DNA from: UBA2206 sp049303905
Lineage (GTDB): Bacteria > Patescibacteriota > Minisyncoccia > Moranbacterales > UBA2206
Direction: 5' to 3'
DNA: 31,882 nucleotides
Assembly (NCBI GenBank): GCA_049303905.1
Contig: JBAQNP010000007.1
Coordinates: 1 to 31,882 of the forward strand
Numbering within the stretch: the first letter of the stretch is position 1; each line of letters begins with the position of its first letter. The translations under genes and the position numbers were made by a program. Below the pieces are notes generated by a model. It saw nothing but the letters and a program-made list of their open reading frames with translations. It did no database searches and had not been told where the DNA came from. Below are positions 6,706 through 14,802 of this stretch, one piece after another.

Positions 6706-7899
6706 GTGAAAAAACACAAAGAAAAATTAGATGAAGGCAAAATAAAGCTGGTGACCTTTGTTACATTTTTGATGGGGTTTGCGCAATCGATCCTCATTTT
6801 TATAATGTCTTCATACTTTAAGTTGGCAATAGGAACGGAAAATGTGGGAATTTTTTATGCTGTTTCCTATATAATATTTTTGTTTATTCTTCTTAATTTA
6901 CATAAATTTGTTAGAACATTAGGCAAAGCTAATGTTTTTTATTTCTCTCTTTTGGCCAAACTTATCGTTATTTTCGGGCTAATTCTGATGGAACCTTCCA
7001 AAAGCGGAATACTTCTGATGATTCTATACATAATTTTGGGTAGTATCGAATGGGTGGCGCTTGATTTTATCATAGAAGATGTTTCTACTGATCGGATGTC
7101 GGGCCGAATCCGTGGAATGCATCTGACTATTCTTAATGCCGGATTTTTGTTTGGTCCTTTTCTTGCGACTTATTTTTTGGACAAAATTAATTTTAGCGGA
7201 GTTTTTGTTCTGGCGTTGATTTTTAATATTTTTGTGTTTATTTTTGCGCTGATTGGTTTTCGTAATGTCAATGAAAAATTTGAACAAAAATTGAAAGTTT
7301 CGGATATTTTGAAAAAAACTTTAGCTCGGAAGAATATTATGCGAATATATTACATTTCTTTTGTGTTGGAATTTTTCTATGCTTTGATGGTTATCTACAC
7401 GCCAATTTATCTTCGTGATCTGGGTTTTTCTTGGGGTGATATTGGGAAGATTTTTACTGTGATGCTCATTCCTTTTGTGATTTTTCAATATCCAGCCGGG
7501 CTTTTGGCTGACAAGAAAATGGGAGAAAAAGAATTGTTGATTCTTGCTATTCTTATTATGGGAATTTCAACAATGCTAATTTATTTCATGGGCACTGGCA
7601 GTGTTGTTAGATGGTCTTTGATTTTGTTCGCCACTAGAATTGGTGCGTCATTAATTGAAATTCTCAGAGATTCATATTTCTACAAAAGAATTGATTGTCG
7701 GGATGTAGATGTTATTGATTTTTTTCGAACATCTTTGCCAATGGCCTATATTTTCGCAACAATTCTTTCTTCGTTTGTTTTTCTCTTTTTGCCAATTAAA
7801 TTCGTTTTCATTCTCACTGGCCTCATCGTTCTCTCCGCGCTTTATCCAGCCTTTCTTCTTACGGATAATAGAAGTGAAAAAGATATGGGAAAATGTTGA
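6706..7899 (+). CDS. MFS-type transporter of unknown substrate
   Basis: The protein has 397 residues with about 12 hydrophobic segments in two halves separated by a charged loop (NVNEKFEQKLKVSDILKKTLARKN, about 187-210). The MFS loop motif appears after the second half's first pair of helices as PAGLLADKKMGEKEL, and DRMSGRIRGMHLTILNAGFLFGPFLA is the matching helix 4-5 region of the first half. It starts at GTG 6706, 15 bases after aspS, so it is probably cotranscribed. A strong terminator follows. The substrate cannot be predicted; efflux is as likely as uptake. Confidence 0.8.
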   Translation: MKKHKEKLDEGKIKLVTFVTFLMGFAQSILIFIMSSYFKLAIGTENVGIFYAVSYIIFLFILLNLHKFVRTLGKANVFYFSLLAKLIVIFGLILMEPSKSGILLMILYIILGSIEWVALDFIIEDVSTDRMSGRIRGMHLTILNAGFLFGPFLATYFLDKINFSGVFVLALIFNIFVFIFALIGFRNVNEKFEQKLKVSDILKKTLARKNIMRIYYISFVLEFFYALMVIYTPIYLRDLGFSWGDIGKIFTVMLIPFVIFQYPAGLLADKKMGEKELLILAILIMGISTMLIYFMGTGSVVRWSLILFATRIGASLIEILRDSYFYKRIDCRDVDVIDFFRTSLPMAYIFATILSSFVFLFLPIKFVFILTGLIVLSALYPAFLLTDNRSEKDMGKC

Positions 7900-7925
7900 G
7901 ACAGAAATGAACTATTAGATAAATT

Positions 7926-7954
7926 AATTCAGGATTTTCCTGAATTTTTGTTTT
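7926..7954 (+). terminator. Intrinsic terminator after the MFS gene
   Basis: AATTCAGGA (7926-7934) and TCCTGAATT (7938-7946) form a perfect 9-bp hairpin with a 3-base loop, followed by a T-rich run. It ends the aspS-MFS transcription unit. Confidence 0.85.
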
Positions 7955-8084
7955 ATCCCCCACCACTTTTTAATTTTTTATTTTTTACTATTGTTTTTCT
8001 TATTGGGGTAGGTTTTATTTGTTTATATCTAAATCATTAAATTTTTACGCCTTTGGCGTGAATTAAAAAGTGGTGAGGGATAAA
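7952..8084. repeat. Long inverted repeat with 24-base arms
   Basis: The arms 7952-7975 and 8061-8084 are reverse complements at 23 of 24 positions (core CACCACTTTTTAATT). They enclose an 85-base AT-rich loop that contains a small hairpin, ACGCC (8047-8051) / GGCGT (8055-8059). There is no open frame in the loop. It lies between the MFS terminator and the YbaK promoter, so it is not needed for termination. Confidence 0.85.
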
Positions 8085-8086
8085 TC

Positions 8087-8115
8087 TTGGAAAAAATAGC
8101 TGGATGTGTTATTAT
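8087..8115 (+). promoter_or_regulatory. Extended -10 promoter of the YbaK-type gene
   Basis: TTGGAA (8087-8092), 17 bases and TATTAT (8110-8115) preceded by TGT (8107-8109) are seen. Transcription from about 8122 excludes the in-frame ATG at 8104 and supports the start at 8143. Confidence 0.65.
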
Positions 8116-8142
8116 AAGACAAGTAAAATTAAATCCAAAATT

Positions 8143-8640
8143 ATGGCTATTTCCAAGAAAATATTGAAATATTTAGAGGATAAAAAGTACAAATTTAATA
8201 TAATTTCCCATAAGACTACTTTTACAGCTTGGGATAAGGCGCAGACGGAAAAAGTTGACCCGAAAACTGTGGTGAAATCTTTGGTAATGAGAACGGACAA
8301 GGATTATCTTTTAGCGCTAATTCCCGGCAACAAAAATCTCGACAAACAAAAACTTTTGAAAGTTATAAATGTCCAAAGAAAAAAGCAGGGATTGAAAAAT
8401 TCTAAAAAAATTGATTTTGCCAAAGAAATTTGGATGAAGAAAAATTTACCAGGAAAAGTTGGAGCGACTCCGCCATTTGCAGAGCTTCTCAAGATGGAAA
8501 TTTTTGTGGATAGCTTGCTACTTAAGAACAAAAAAATATATGTCGGATCAGGAGAATATACTCAGTCGTTTTTGATAAACGTTAGTGAATATATAAAAAA
8601 AGAAGAAATAATTAAGGGAAATTTTAGTAAAAAGAAATAA
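8143..8640 (+). CDS. YbaK/EbsC-type aminoacyl-tRNA deacylase
   Basis: The protein has 165 residues and covers a single YbaK/ProX-type editing domain. It has the N-terminal ISHKTTFTAWDKAQTEKVDPKTVVKSLVMRTDKDYLLALIPGNKNLD pattern and the GKVGATPPFAELLKMEIFVDSLLLKNKKIYVGSGEYTQSFLINVSEY pattern of the family. Such proteins hydrolyse mischarged aminoacyl-tRNA in trans; which amino acid is edited is unknown here. The start at 8143 is preferred to 8104 because the promoter -10 box lies between them. It is monocistronic by appearance, with inverted repeats on both sides. Confidence 0.85.
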   Translation: MAISKKILKYLEDKKYKFNIISHKTTFTAWDKAQTEKVDPKTVVKSLVMRTDKDYLLALIPGNKNLDKQKLLKVINVQRKKQGLKNSKKIDFAKEIWMKKNLPGKVGATPPFAELLKMEIFVDSLLLKNKKIYVGSGEYTQSFLINVSEYIKKEEIIKGNFSKKK

Positions 8641-8722
8641 TTTACGAAAATACGAATTTAACGAAATTACTAATCCTTTTTTGCATTTATTCGTATTTTA
8701 GCTAGATTCGTACTTTCGTAAT
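8641..8722. repeat. Inverted-repeat element, TACGAA family
   Basis: The left arm 8641-8674 reads as repeated TACGAA words. Reverse-complementing the right arm (8690-8722) gives a close match, about 26 of 33 positions by eye. It starts directly after the YbaK stop codon and ends about 17 bases before scpA. It may act as a transcript-end hairpin, although no long T-run follows. Confidence 0.8.
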
Positions 8723-8739
8723 GAGATAACTTACAAAAC

Positions 8740-9447
8740 ATGATATATAATGTAAAAACCGACAAATTTGAAGGTCCAATGGATTTGCTTTTGGAACTTA
8801 TTCAAAAAGAAAAACTGGAAATCACGGAGCTGAGCTTGTCCCAAGTGGCGGGCGAATATTTGGATCATATTCGGGACAATCAAAGCATCAATCTAGAGCA
8901 TCTGGCTGATTTTTTGTCGGTGGCATCACGACTAATTCTTATTAAATCTCGGGCGCTTTTGCCGATGTTAAAATTCAGTGAGGAGGAGGAAGCAGAAATC
9001 AAAGATCTCACAAAACAATTAGAAGAGTATCGAAAATTCAAGGAAATTTCAATTAGGATTGGCAAGATTGCTGAAAGTAGGAAAATTTGCTATTCTCGGG
9101 AGGGTTTTTCCGCTGTGAAATCAATTTTCTATCCGCCGGAAGATTTCAATGCTTATGATTTCAAGAAACACTTTCTGGCAATCCTAAGTGAAATTCCGAT
9201 CATAGAAAAACTTTCCGAGGAGATTGTTAATGAAGTAGTGACATTGGAAGAAAAAATAAACGAATTGGAGAATTTTTTGCGCAGTCGAATTCAGTCATCC
9301 TTTTCTAGTTTGGTAGAAAAATCAACCGATAAGGTGGAAGTGATTGTGTCTTTTCTGGCGATGCTGGAAATGATAAAACAAAGACTAATCGAAGTGGAGC
9401 AAACTGATTTATTTGAAGATATAAAACTGAGTATAAAAAATAATTAA
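8740..9447 (+). CDS. scpA: Segregation and condensation protein A
   Basis: The protein has 235 residues, matching the family. ScpA is the kleisin that bridges SMC heads. The N-terminal domain FEGPMDLLLELIQKEKLEITELSLSQVAGEYLDHI and the LADFLSVASRLILIKSRALLP segment are the canonical ScpA signature. The C-terminal winged helix (about 170-230, VEVIVSFLAMLEMIKQRLIEVEQ) is present. scpB follows after 9 bases, the usual gene pair. No smc gene is in the window. Confidence 0.95.
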   Translation: MIYNVKTDKFEGPMDLLLELIQKEKLEITELSLSQVAGEYLDHIRDNQSINLEHLADFLSVASRLILIKSRALLPMLKFSEEEEAEIKDLTKQLEEYRKFKEISIRIGKIAESRKICYSREGFSAVKSIFYPPEDFNAYDFKKHFLAILSEIPIIEKLSEEIVNEVVTLEEKINELENFLRSRIQSSFSSLVEKSTDKVEVIVSFLAMLEMIKQRLIEVEQTDLFEDIKLSIKNN

Positions 9448-9456
9448 TTTATAAAA

Positions 9457-9999
9457 ATGGAAATAGAAAAAATAAAATCAATCATCGAAAGCGTTTTGTT
9501 TATGAGTGGAGAGCCGGTGAAGATTTCTCGAATTGCAAAAATTACTGGTGTAGAAATTTCAGAAGTGGAAAATGCTGTGATGGTTTTGCAAGGTGAATAC
9601 AGCGCTAATCGCGGGATAATAATTATCCAAAAAGAAGATAGTCTTCAAATGGCTACGGCGCCGGAAAATTCTGAGATTATTTCTGAATTAGTGAAAAGTG
9701 AAATTCAAGAAAATTTGAGCAAGGCGGCGCTAGAAGTGCTTTCAATTATAGCGTACCGCGGACCGATAACGCGCATTAATATTGAAGCGATTCGCGGAGT
9801 AAATTGTACTTTCACTTTGCGAAATCTTTTGATGCGGGGGCTTTTGGAAAAAGTGGACAATCCGTCGGACAATCGATCATATCTGTACAAAATATCTTTC
9901 GATTTTTTGAAAAAACTCGGATTGGACAGCGTTTCTAAATTACCGGATTTTGAAACATTATCGAAAGATACCCGCATAGAAAATGTGGTTGTTAGTTGA
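9457..9999 (+). CDS. scpB: Segregation and condensation protein B
   Basis: The protein has 180 residues. It has two winged-helix domains typical of ScpB: IKSIIESVLFMSGEPVKISRIAKITG at the N-terminus and AALEVLSIIAYRGPITRINIEAIRGVNCTFTLRNLLMRGLL in the second, the latter being the family hallmark. ScpB dimers bind ScpA in the SMC condensin complex. It is almost certainly cotranscribed with scpA. The C-terminal tail after about residue 165 is short and not conserved. Confidence 0.95.
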   Translation: MEIEKIKSIIESVLFMSGEPVKISRIAKITGVEISEVENAVMVLQGEYSANRGIIIIQKEDSLQMATAPENSEIISELVKSEIQENLSKAALEVLSIIAYRGPITRINIEAIRGVNCTFTLRNLLMRGLLEKVDNPSDNRSYLYKISFDFLKKLGLDSVSKLPDFETLSKDTRIENVVVS

Positions 10000-10118
10000 A
10001 ATTAGTGAAAAAGAAATTAGAAAATAGTTTAGGAAATAAGAAAAGGGAAAATTGAAATTAAAAACTTTTTTCTAATTTCTAGTTTCTTGAACTATTTTCT
10101 AATTTCCAAAAACAATTT
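9999..10118. repeat. Inverted-repeat element without cargo, GAAATTAG family
   Basis: A 16-bp perfect stem (10014-10029 with 10090-10105) sits within longer imperfect arms built from the words GAAATTAG and GAAAATAG. The right arm 10065-10100 matches 28441-28476 at 34 of 36 positions, and the left arm 10013-10059 is a close match to 27985-28030. It therefore belongs to the same family as the element that encloses the four-helix-bundle gene, but here the loop is only about 40 bases and has no gene. Confidence 0.88.
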
Positions 10119-10130
10119 TCCAAATCAATA

Positions 10131-11171
10131 ATGCTTAATATTATTTTTGCAATTTTAATAGTCCCTTTTGTGCCGATATTTATGTACGGCGATTTAATCG
10201 TAACTAAAGATGAAATAAAAGATATAGCGGTGCAGGGTCAAGTTTTAGGGGAAGAAAATCAAAAAAAAGAAACAGCTTCATGTCGAAACGAGGCAGGAAA
10301 TATTGTTTCCCGAGATCTTTTTCCTTTAAAAGAAAAAACGCCGTCTCATATAATTCCAAAAAGAAAAATTAATTATGCTGATGTGAAAATTTGGTCAGGA
10401 GCATCAGTAGTGCTTGATGCGGATAGTGGAACTATTTTGCATTATGCGGAAGGCAGAAAACAAACGCAAATTGCATCGCTTACCAAAATTATGACGGCGA
10501 TTTTGGTGGTGGAGAATGTGAAGAATTTAGATGAAGTTGGAATGATTACAAAAACAGCTCTAGATGTTGACGGCACAGTGGTGGGTTGTCCGACTAGTGT
10601 TTTTTGCAATGCTAATAGAATGTATGCGGGAGAAAAAATAACAGTGAAAAATATGTTAAAAGCCATGCTTCTAAACAGCGCTAATGATGCAGCGACAGCG
10701 CTTGCGATTCATGTGGCCAAAACCCCAGAAGATTTTGTAAAGCTAATGAATGCAAAAACAAAAGAATTGGGACTTAAGGATACTAATTTTTGCACTCCTT
10801 CAGGATTAGAAATTGATGGTAGGGAAATGGATTGTTATTCGTCAGCTTATGACATTGCGCGCATCGCTTCCCATTCCTTACAATATAAGCTAATTTGGGA
10901 TATAATGAGAGTAGAAGAAGAACAAATTTATTCAGCTGATGGAAAATATATGCATCAACTCAAAAACACTGACATGCTTCTTCGTGAAATGCCAAATTGT
11001 TTGGGTGGCAAAACTGGTTTTACTCCATTAGCAGGAAAGTCACTTCTCACGGTAGCAGCTGATCCGACAGGAAAGCATAAGATAATTTCAGTAATCCTAA
11101 ATGACGAAAATCGCTGGGAGGATATGAAAAAATTAGTCGATTGGACTTTTGCTAATTATGAATGGCGGTAA
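10131..11171 (+). CDS. D-alanyl-D-alanine carboxypeptidase, S11 family
   Basis: The protein has 346 residues. An N-terminal hydrophobic segment (about 2-20) is a signal peptide or anchor. The penicillin-binding active site is complete: S116-L-T-K119 (SXXK), S183-A-N185 (SXN) and K294-T-G296 (KTG). The enzyme trims the terminal D-Ala from peptidoglycan stem peptides outside the membrane. The usual C-terminal PBP5 beta domain seems absent, because the protein ends soon after the KTG domain. Six cysteines (C51, 153, 159, 221, 235, 290) lie in the predicted extracytoplasmic domain, which may mean disulfides. mraY follows, so this is a small cell-wall group. Confidence 0.9.
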   Translation: MLNIIFAILIVPFVPIFMYGDLIVTKDEIKDIAVQGQVLGEENQKKETASCRNEAGNIVSRDLFPLKEKTPSHIIPKRKINYADVKIWSGASVVLDADSGTILHYAEGRKQTQIASLTKIMTAILVVENVKNLDEVGMITKTALDVDGTVVGCPTSVFCNANRMYAGEKITVKNMLKAMLLNSANDAATALAIHVAKTPEDFVKLMNAKTKELGLKDTNFCTPSGLEIDGREMDCYSSAYDIARIASHSLQYKLIWDIMRVEEEQIYSADGKYMHQLKNTDMLLREMPNCLGGKTGFTPLAGKSLLTVAADPTGKHKIISVILNDENRWEDMKKLVDWTFANYEWR

Positions 11172-11180
11172 GCCATGCAA

Positions 11181-11256
11181 CATGAAACATATAACATAAA
11201 TAAAAAAACATAAAATATATAAATGAGATTTGTTGTTTCATGCTATATGTTTCATG
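11181..11256. repeat. Inverted-repeat element, CATGAAACATAT family
   Basis: CATGAAACATATA (11181-11193) is the perfect reverse complement of 11244-11256, and further copies of the same word lie in both arms. The right arm runs to the mraY start codon. A related single arm occurs at 13478-13503 around the pgk stop codon. Confidence 0.82.
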
Positions 11257-11265
11257 CTATATGAT

Positions 11266-12375
11266 ATGAATATTGCGCAAATACAAACTATTCCTGAGGT
11301 GGTAGATGTAATGAAAATTCTTACTACCGGTTTTTTGGCTTTTATTGTAGCTTTTATTTTGACGCCGTTTTGGACATATATCTTATATAAATATAAGATT
11401 GGAGTAAAGATCAAAGAAAATTCAGTTGATGGAAAAAAACTTACTTATATAAACGAAATGCATAAACATAAATCCGGAACGCCGATAATGGGCGGTGTTT
11501 TGGTTTGGTTTACGGTGGCAATCTTAGCTGTTATTTCGCATTATATTTTTCCGTCTATTGCGAAGATATTTGAAACTAATTTTGTGGCCAGACTGGATTT
11601 TTTTAGTCGTCCGCAAGTTTGGCTTCCGTTATTTGCTTTGGTATCGGCCGGAATACTTGGACTTTTTGATGATTACATGAGCGTTAAGGGAATTGGAAAA
11701 AATAAGGGGGGCGGGATGAGATTTTTGGCGCGTTTTGGCTGGTTGATTGTGATTTCAATTTTGGGAGCCTTTTGGTTTTATTATAAGCTCGGTTGGGATA
11801 AAATTCATATTCCGGCAGTAGGAGATTTTTCGATTGGTCTTTGGTATATTCCTGTTTTTATTTCTATTATTTTATTTGCTGCTATTTCTTCCAATGAAAC
11901 AGACGGGCTAGATGGACTAAATGGCGGAGTTCTTCTGATGGCTTTTGGATCTTTTACTTTGATTTCTTTTTTTCAAAATAAAATGGACCTAGCTTCTTTT
12001 TGTGCGGCAATTTGCGGAGCTCTCTTAGCGTTTCTTTGGTTTAATATTTATCCAGCCAGATTTTTTATGGGAGACACGGGTGCAATGTCACTTGGAATAA
12101 CTTTAGGCGTGGTGGCGATGCTTACTAATTCTGCTTTAGTATTACCGATTATAGTTTTTATCTATGTTCTTGAATCTGGTTCAGTGGTGATTCAGCTTGC
12201 TAGTAAGAAATTTTTTAAACGAAAAGTTTTCCTAGCGGCGCCAATCCATCATCATTTTGAAGCCTTGGGCTGGCCGGAAACAAAAGTGACAATGCGCGTT
12301 TGGATTTTCACAATCATAACTTCGCTTCTCGGAGTGATTATTGGAATTTTAGGAGCGGGGAAACATTTTCATTAA
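11266..12375 (+). CDS. mraY: Phospho-N-acetylmuramoyl-pentapeptide transferase
   Basis: The protein has 369 residues with about ten membrane segments. MraY moves phospho-MurNAc-pentapeptide onto undecaprenyl phosphate to make lipid I. Visible signatures are HKHKSGTPIMGG, GLFDDYMSVKG (the DD pair), ETDGLDGLNGG, FMGDTGAMSLG and APIHHHFEALGWPETKVTMRVW. The ATG at 11266 is chosen because an upstream TTG at 11230 would add residues coded entirely by an inverted repeat. No mur or fts genes adjoin, so the usual dcw cluster is broken up here. Confidence 0.95.
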   Translation: MNIAQIQTIPEVVDVMKILTTGFLAFIVAFILTPFWTYILYKYKIGVKIKENSVDGKKLTYINEMHKHKSGTPIMGGVLVWFTVAILAVISHYIFPSIAKIFETNFVARLDFFSRPQVWLPLFALVSAGILGLFDDYMSVKGIGKNKGGGMRFLARFGWLIVISILGAFWFYYKLGWDKIHIPAVGDFSIGLWYIPVFISIILFAAISSNETDGLDGLNGGVLLMAFGSFTLISFFQNKMDLASFCAAICGALLAFLWFNIYPARFFMGDTGAMSLGITLGVVAMLTNSALVLPIIVFIYVLESGSVVIQLASKKFFKRKVFLAAPIHHHFEALGWPETKVTMRVWIFTIITSLLGVIIGILGAGKHFH

Positions 12376-12376
12376 T

Positions 12377-12417
12377 CCTACGAATTACGAATCTATTACA
12401 AATTTACAAATATACAA
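12377..12417. repeat. Single-armed TACGAAT/TACAAAT repeat
   Basis: Tandem copies of the words TACGAAT and TACAAAT follow the mraY stop codon. There is no matching reverse-complement arm, so this looks like half of a TACGAA-family element. No promoter is evident before pgk. Confidence 0.55.
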
Positions 12418-12441
12418 ATAAAATAATAAAATTGAACAATT

Positions 12442-13482
12442 ATGAACATAAAGAAAATACAAGAAGTTGATATTAAAAATAAAAGAGTGCTTTTGCGGGT
12501 GGATTTTAATGTGGCGGTGGAAAATGGGAAGGTTAAGGAGAAATTTAAGATTGAATCGGCTAAAGAAACTATTGATTATCTTTTAGAAAAAAATGCTAAA
12601 GTTGCCTTAATTTCTCATCTGGGTCGTCCTGAAGGAAAAGTTAATTTAGATTTTTCCTTGAATCAGATTATTCAAGACACGGAAATTATTTTAGGAAAAA
12701 AAATTAAATTTATTGATGATTGCATAAGTGAAGAAATAGAGAATAATTTAGAAAAATTATCTCAAGGAGAAATTATTATGTTGGAAAATGTTCGGTTTTA
12801 TCCGGAAGATGAGAGTAACGACGAAGAATTTTCCAAAAAACTTTCGAATGGTTTTGATATTTTTATCAACGATGCATTTAGCGCTTCTCATCGAGATCAT
12901 GCCAGCGTGTCTGGAGTTGCAAGATTAATTCCAAGTTTTGCTGGACTGCAACTGCAAAAGGAAATTGAGGAAATGGAAAAGATAAAAAATGACTTTGCGC
13001 ATCCGGCTGTGGCGATTATCGGTGGAGCCAAGATTGAAACAAAATTGCCGGTGATTAATTTTTTTGAAGAGAAATATGATCATATCTTAGTCGGTGGGAA
13101 AATTGCCAATGAAGCGCTAGATCAAAAAAAAGAATTTAGTGAAAAAGTAATTTTGCCATTTGATTTTATCGATGACAGACTAGATATCGGGCCAAAAACA
13201 TTGGAAAAATTTCAAGAAATAATTTCCAGTGCCAAGACGATTGTTTGGAATGGACCAACAGGAAAATTTGAAGATGAGAAATATGCTATTAGTTCCAATG
13301 AAATTTTAAAGACAGTTTTACAGTCGGATGCCTACACTGTGGTGGGTGGCGGAGAAACGCTGGAAATTTTAGAAAAAAATGATGTTACTGACAAAATTAG
13401 CTTTGTTTCAACCGGAGGTGGAGCTATGCTAGAATATCTGGGTGGAGGAGAAATGCCGGGGATAGAATGTTTGAGGTCATGA
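12442..13482 (+). CDS. pgk: Phosphoglycerate kinase, shortened
   Basis: The protein has 346 residues, against about 390-400 usually. It catalyses 1,3-bisphosphoglycerate + ADP to 3-phosphoglycerate + ATP. The signatures are intact: RVDFN (19-23), SHLGRP (58-63), LENVRFYPEDE, NDAFSASHRDHAS, GGAKIETK (194-201), DIGPKT, VWNGPTGKFE and GGGET (302-306). The shortfall is in the C-terminal, nucleotide-binding domain. Only about 29 residues separate VGGK (217-220) from DIGPKT (249-254), roughly half the usual distance. Reading is continuous with no frameshift, so this looks like a real lineage-specific deletion. The stop codon lies inside a repeat word. eno and gpmI follow. Confidence 0.93.
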   Translation: MNIKKIQEVDIKNKRVLLRVDFNVAVENGKVKEKFKIESAKETIDYLLEKNAKVALISHLGRPEGKVNLDFSLNQIIQDTEIILGKKIKFIDDCISEEIENNLEKLSQGEIIMLENVRFYPEDESNDEEFSKKLSNGFDIFINDAFSASHRDHASVSGVARLIPSFAGLQLQKEIEEMEKIKNDFAHPAVAIIGGAKIETKLPVINFFEEKYDHILVGGKIANEALDQKKEFSEKVILPFDFIDDRLDIGPKTLEKFQEIISSAKTIVWNGPTGKFEDEKYAISSNEILKTVLQSDAYTVVGGGETLEILEKNDVTDKISFVSTGGGAMLEYLGGGEMPGIECLRS

Positions 13483-13506
13483 AACATATAACATGAAACA
13501 TGAAAC
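13478..13506. repeat. Single-armed CATGAAACATAT repeat overlapping the pgk stop
   Basis: CATGAAACATATAACATGAA begins at 13478 and shares 19 of 20 bases with 11181-11200. It continues with further ATGAAAC words. The pgk stop (13480-13482) is formed by the first word. No opposite arm is present. Confidence 0.65.
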
Positions 13507-13543
13507 AAAAAATAATTTCTAATATATTATAAATTTAAAAAAT

Positions 13544-14800
13544 ATGTCAAAAATCAAAAAAATATTTGCGAGGGAGATTTTAGATTCAAGGGGAAATCCA
13601 ACAGTAGAAGTGGAAGTTGAATTGGAATCGGGAACAAAAGCGATTGCGGCGGTGCCAAGTGGCGCGTCTACGGGAGCTTTTGAAGCTTTGGAACTTCGTG
13701 ATAAGGATTCAAAAAGATATCACGGTCAAGGAGTGCTAAATGCAGTTTCAAATGTGAACGAAAAAATTTCCAAAATTCTACTTGGAATGGAAGCTGAGAA
13801 TCAAAAAGAAATTGATGAAAAAATGTTGGCATTGGACGGGACGGAAAATAAGGCTAATCTTGGTGCTAATGCAATTCTGGGAGTTTCCTTGGCTGTTTGT
13901 CGAGCAATGGCATTGGAAAATAATTTACCACTCTATGAATATATTGCCAAGACATATAAATTCCCAACAAAAAAATATAAATTGCCAATGCCGATGTTTA
14001 ATATTATAAATGGTGGAAAGCACAGCGACTCCGGACTTTCAATTCAGGAATATAAATTAGTACCAAATGGAGTGAAAACTTTCAAAGAGCAACTTCGCGC
14101 CGGCAGTGAAATTTTTCATGCGCTCATGGAGATTTTGACTAGCGAAGGTTATAGCACAGCAGTGGGAGATGAAGGTGGCTTTGCTCCGAAACTAGAAAGC
14201 AATGCTCAGGCGTTGGAACTTATTAATATGGCGATTGCTAAAGCAGGATATATTGAGGGAAAAGAAGCGAGTATCGGAATAGACGCGGCGGCTAATTCTT
14301 TTTATGACGAAAAAGAAGAGAAATATATTTTCAAACCGGAAAATTCTACTCTCACGCGCGAAATGCTGGTTAATATTTATAACGAATGGATTTCTAAATA
14401 CAATGTGATTTCGGTGGAAGATGGACTAAATGAAAATGATTTTTCCGGTTGGCGAGCAATGAATGAGAAAATTGGGGAAAAAGTTATGCTTATTGGTGAT
14501 GATTTACTTGTCACTAATGTTTCACGTTTAAAAACTGCGATTTTAGAAAAATCTTGTAACGCCGTGCTCATCAAAGTCAATCAAATTGGAACACTCTCAG
14601 AAACTATTGATTGCATAAAATTAGCCAAGAAAAATAAAATGAAAGTCGTAGTTTCCCATAGAAGTGGCGAAACCACAGACGACTTTATTTCTGATTTAGC
14701 GGTAGGGGCTGGCGCAGATTTCATCAAGTCCGGCTCACTGTCTCGCGGAGAAAGAATTTGTAAATATAATAGACTTTTAAGGATAGAGGAAGAAATTTAA
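13544..14800 (+). CDS. eno: Enolase
   Basis: The protein has 418 residues, near the usual 430. It dehydrates 2-phosphoglycerate to phosphoenolpyruvate. Motifs seen in order are EILDSRGNPTVEVEV, PSGASTGAFEALELRD, GANAILGVSLAV, PMFNIINGGKHSDSGLSIQEY, AVGDEGGFAP, SVEDGLNENDFSGW, IGDDLLVTN, LIKVNQIGTLSET and VSHRSGETTDDFISDLAVG. These carry the Mg-binding acidic residues and the catalytic lysine and glutamate. The gpmI start is two bases after the stop, so the two genes are cotranscribed and probably translationally coupled. Confidence 0.97.
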   Translation: MSKIKKIFAREILDSRGNPTVEVEVELESGTKAIAAVPSGASTGAFEALELRDKDSKRYHGQGVLNAVSNVNEKISKILLGMEAENQKEIDEKMLALDGTENKANLGANAILGVSLAVCRAMALENNLPLYEYIAKTYKFPTKKYKLPMPMFNIINGGKHSDSGLSIQEYKLVPNGVKTFKEQLRAGSEIFHALMEILTSEGYSTAVGDEGGFAPKLESNAQALELINMAIAKAGYIEGKEASIGIDAAANSFYDEKEEKYIFKPENSTLTREMLVNIYNEWISKYNVISVEDGLNENDFSGWRAMNEKIGEKVMLIGDDLLVTNVSRLKTAILEKSCNAVLIKVNQIGTLSETIDCIKLAKKNKMKVVVSHRSGETTDDFISDLAVGAGADFIKSGSLSRGERICKYNRLLRIEEEI

Positions 14801-14802
14801 TT

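Noticed and set aside
8104..8142. ATG at 8104 as start of the YbaK-type protein
   Set aside because: It lies upstream of and overlaps the predicted -10 box, and the extra residues are not family-like. The start at 8143 fits better.
11230..11265. TTG start for mraY
   Set aside because: The added residues are coded wholly by the inverted-repeat arm, and the ATG at 11266 gives a normal MraY N-terminus.
12970..13220. Frameshift in pgk to explain its short length
   Set aside because: The reading frame is continuous and motifs on both sides are in the same frame, with no missing segment in other frames.
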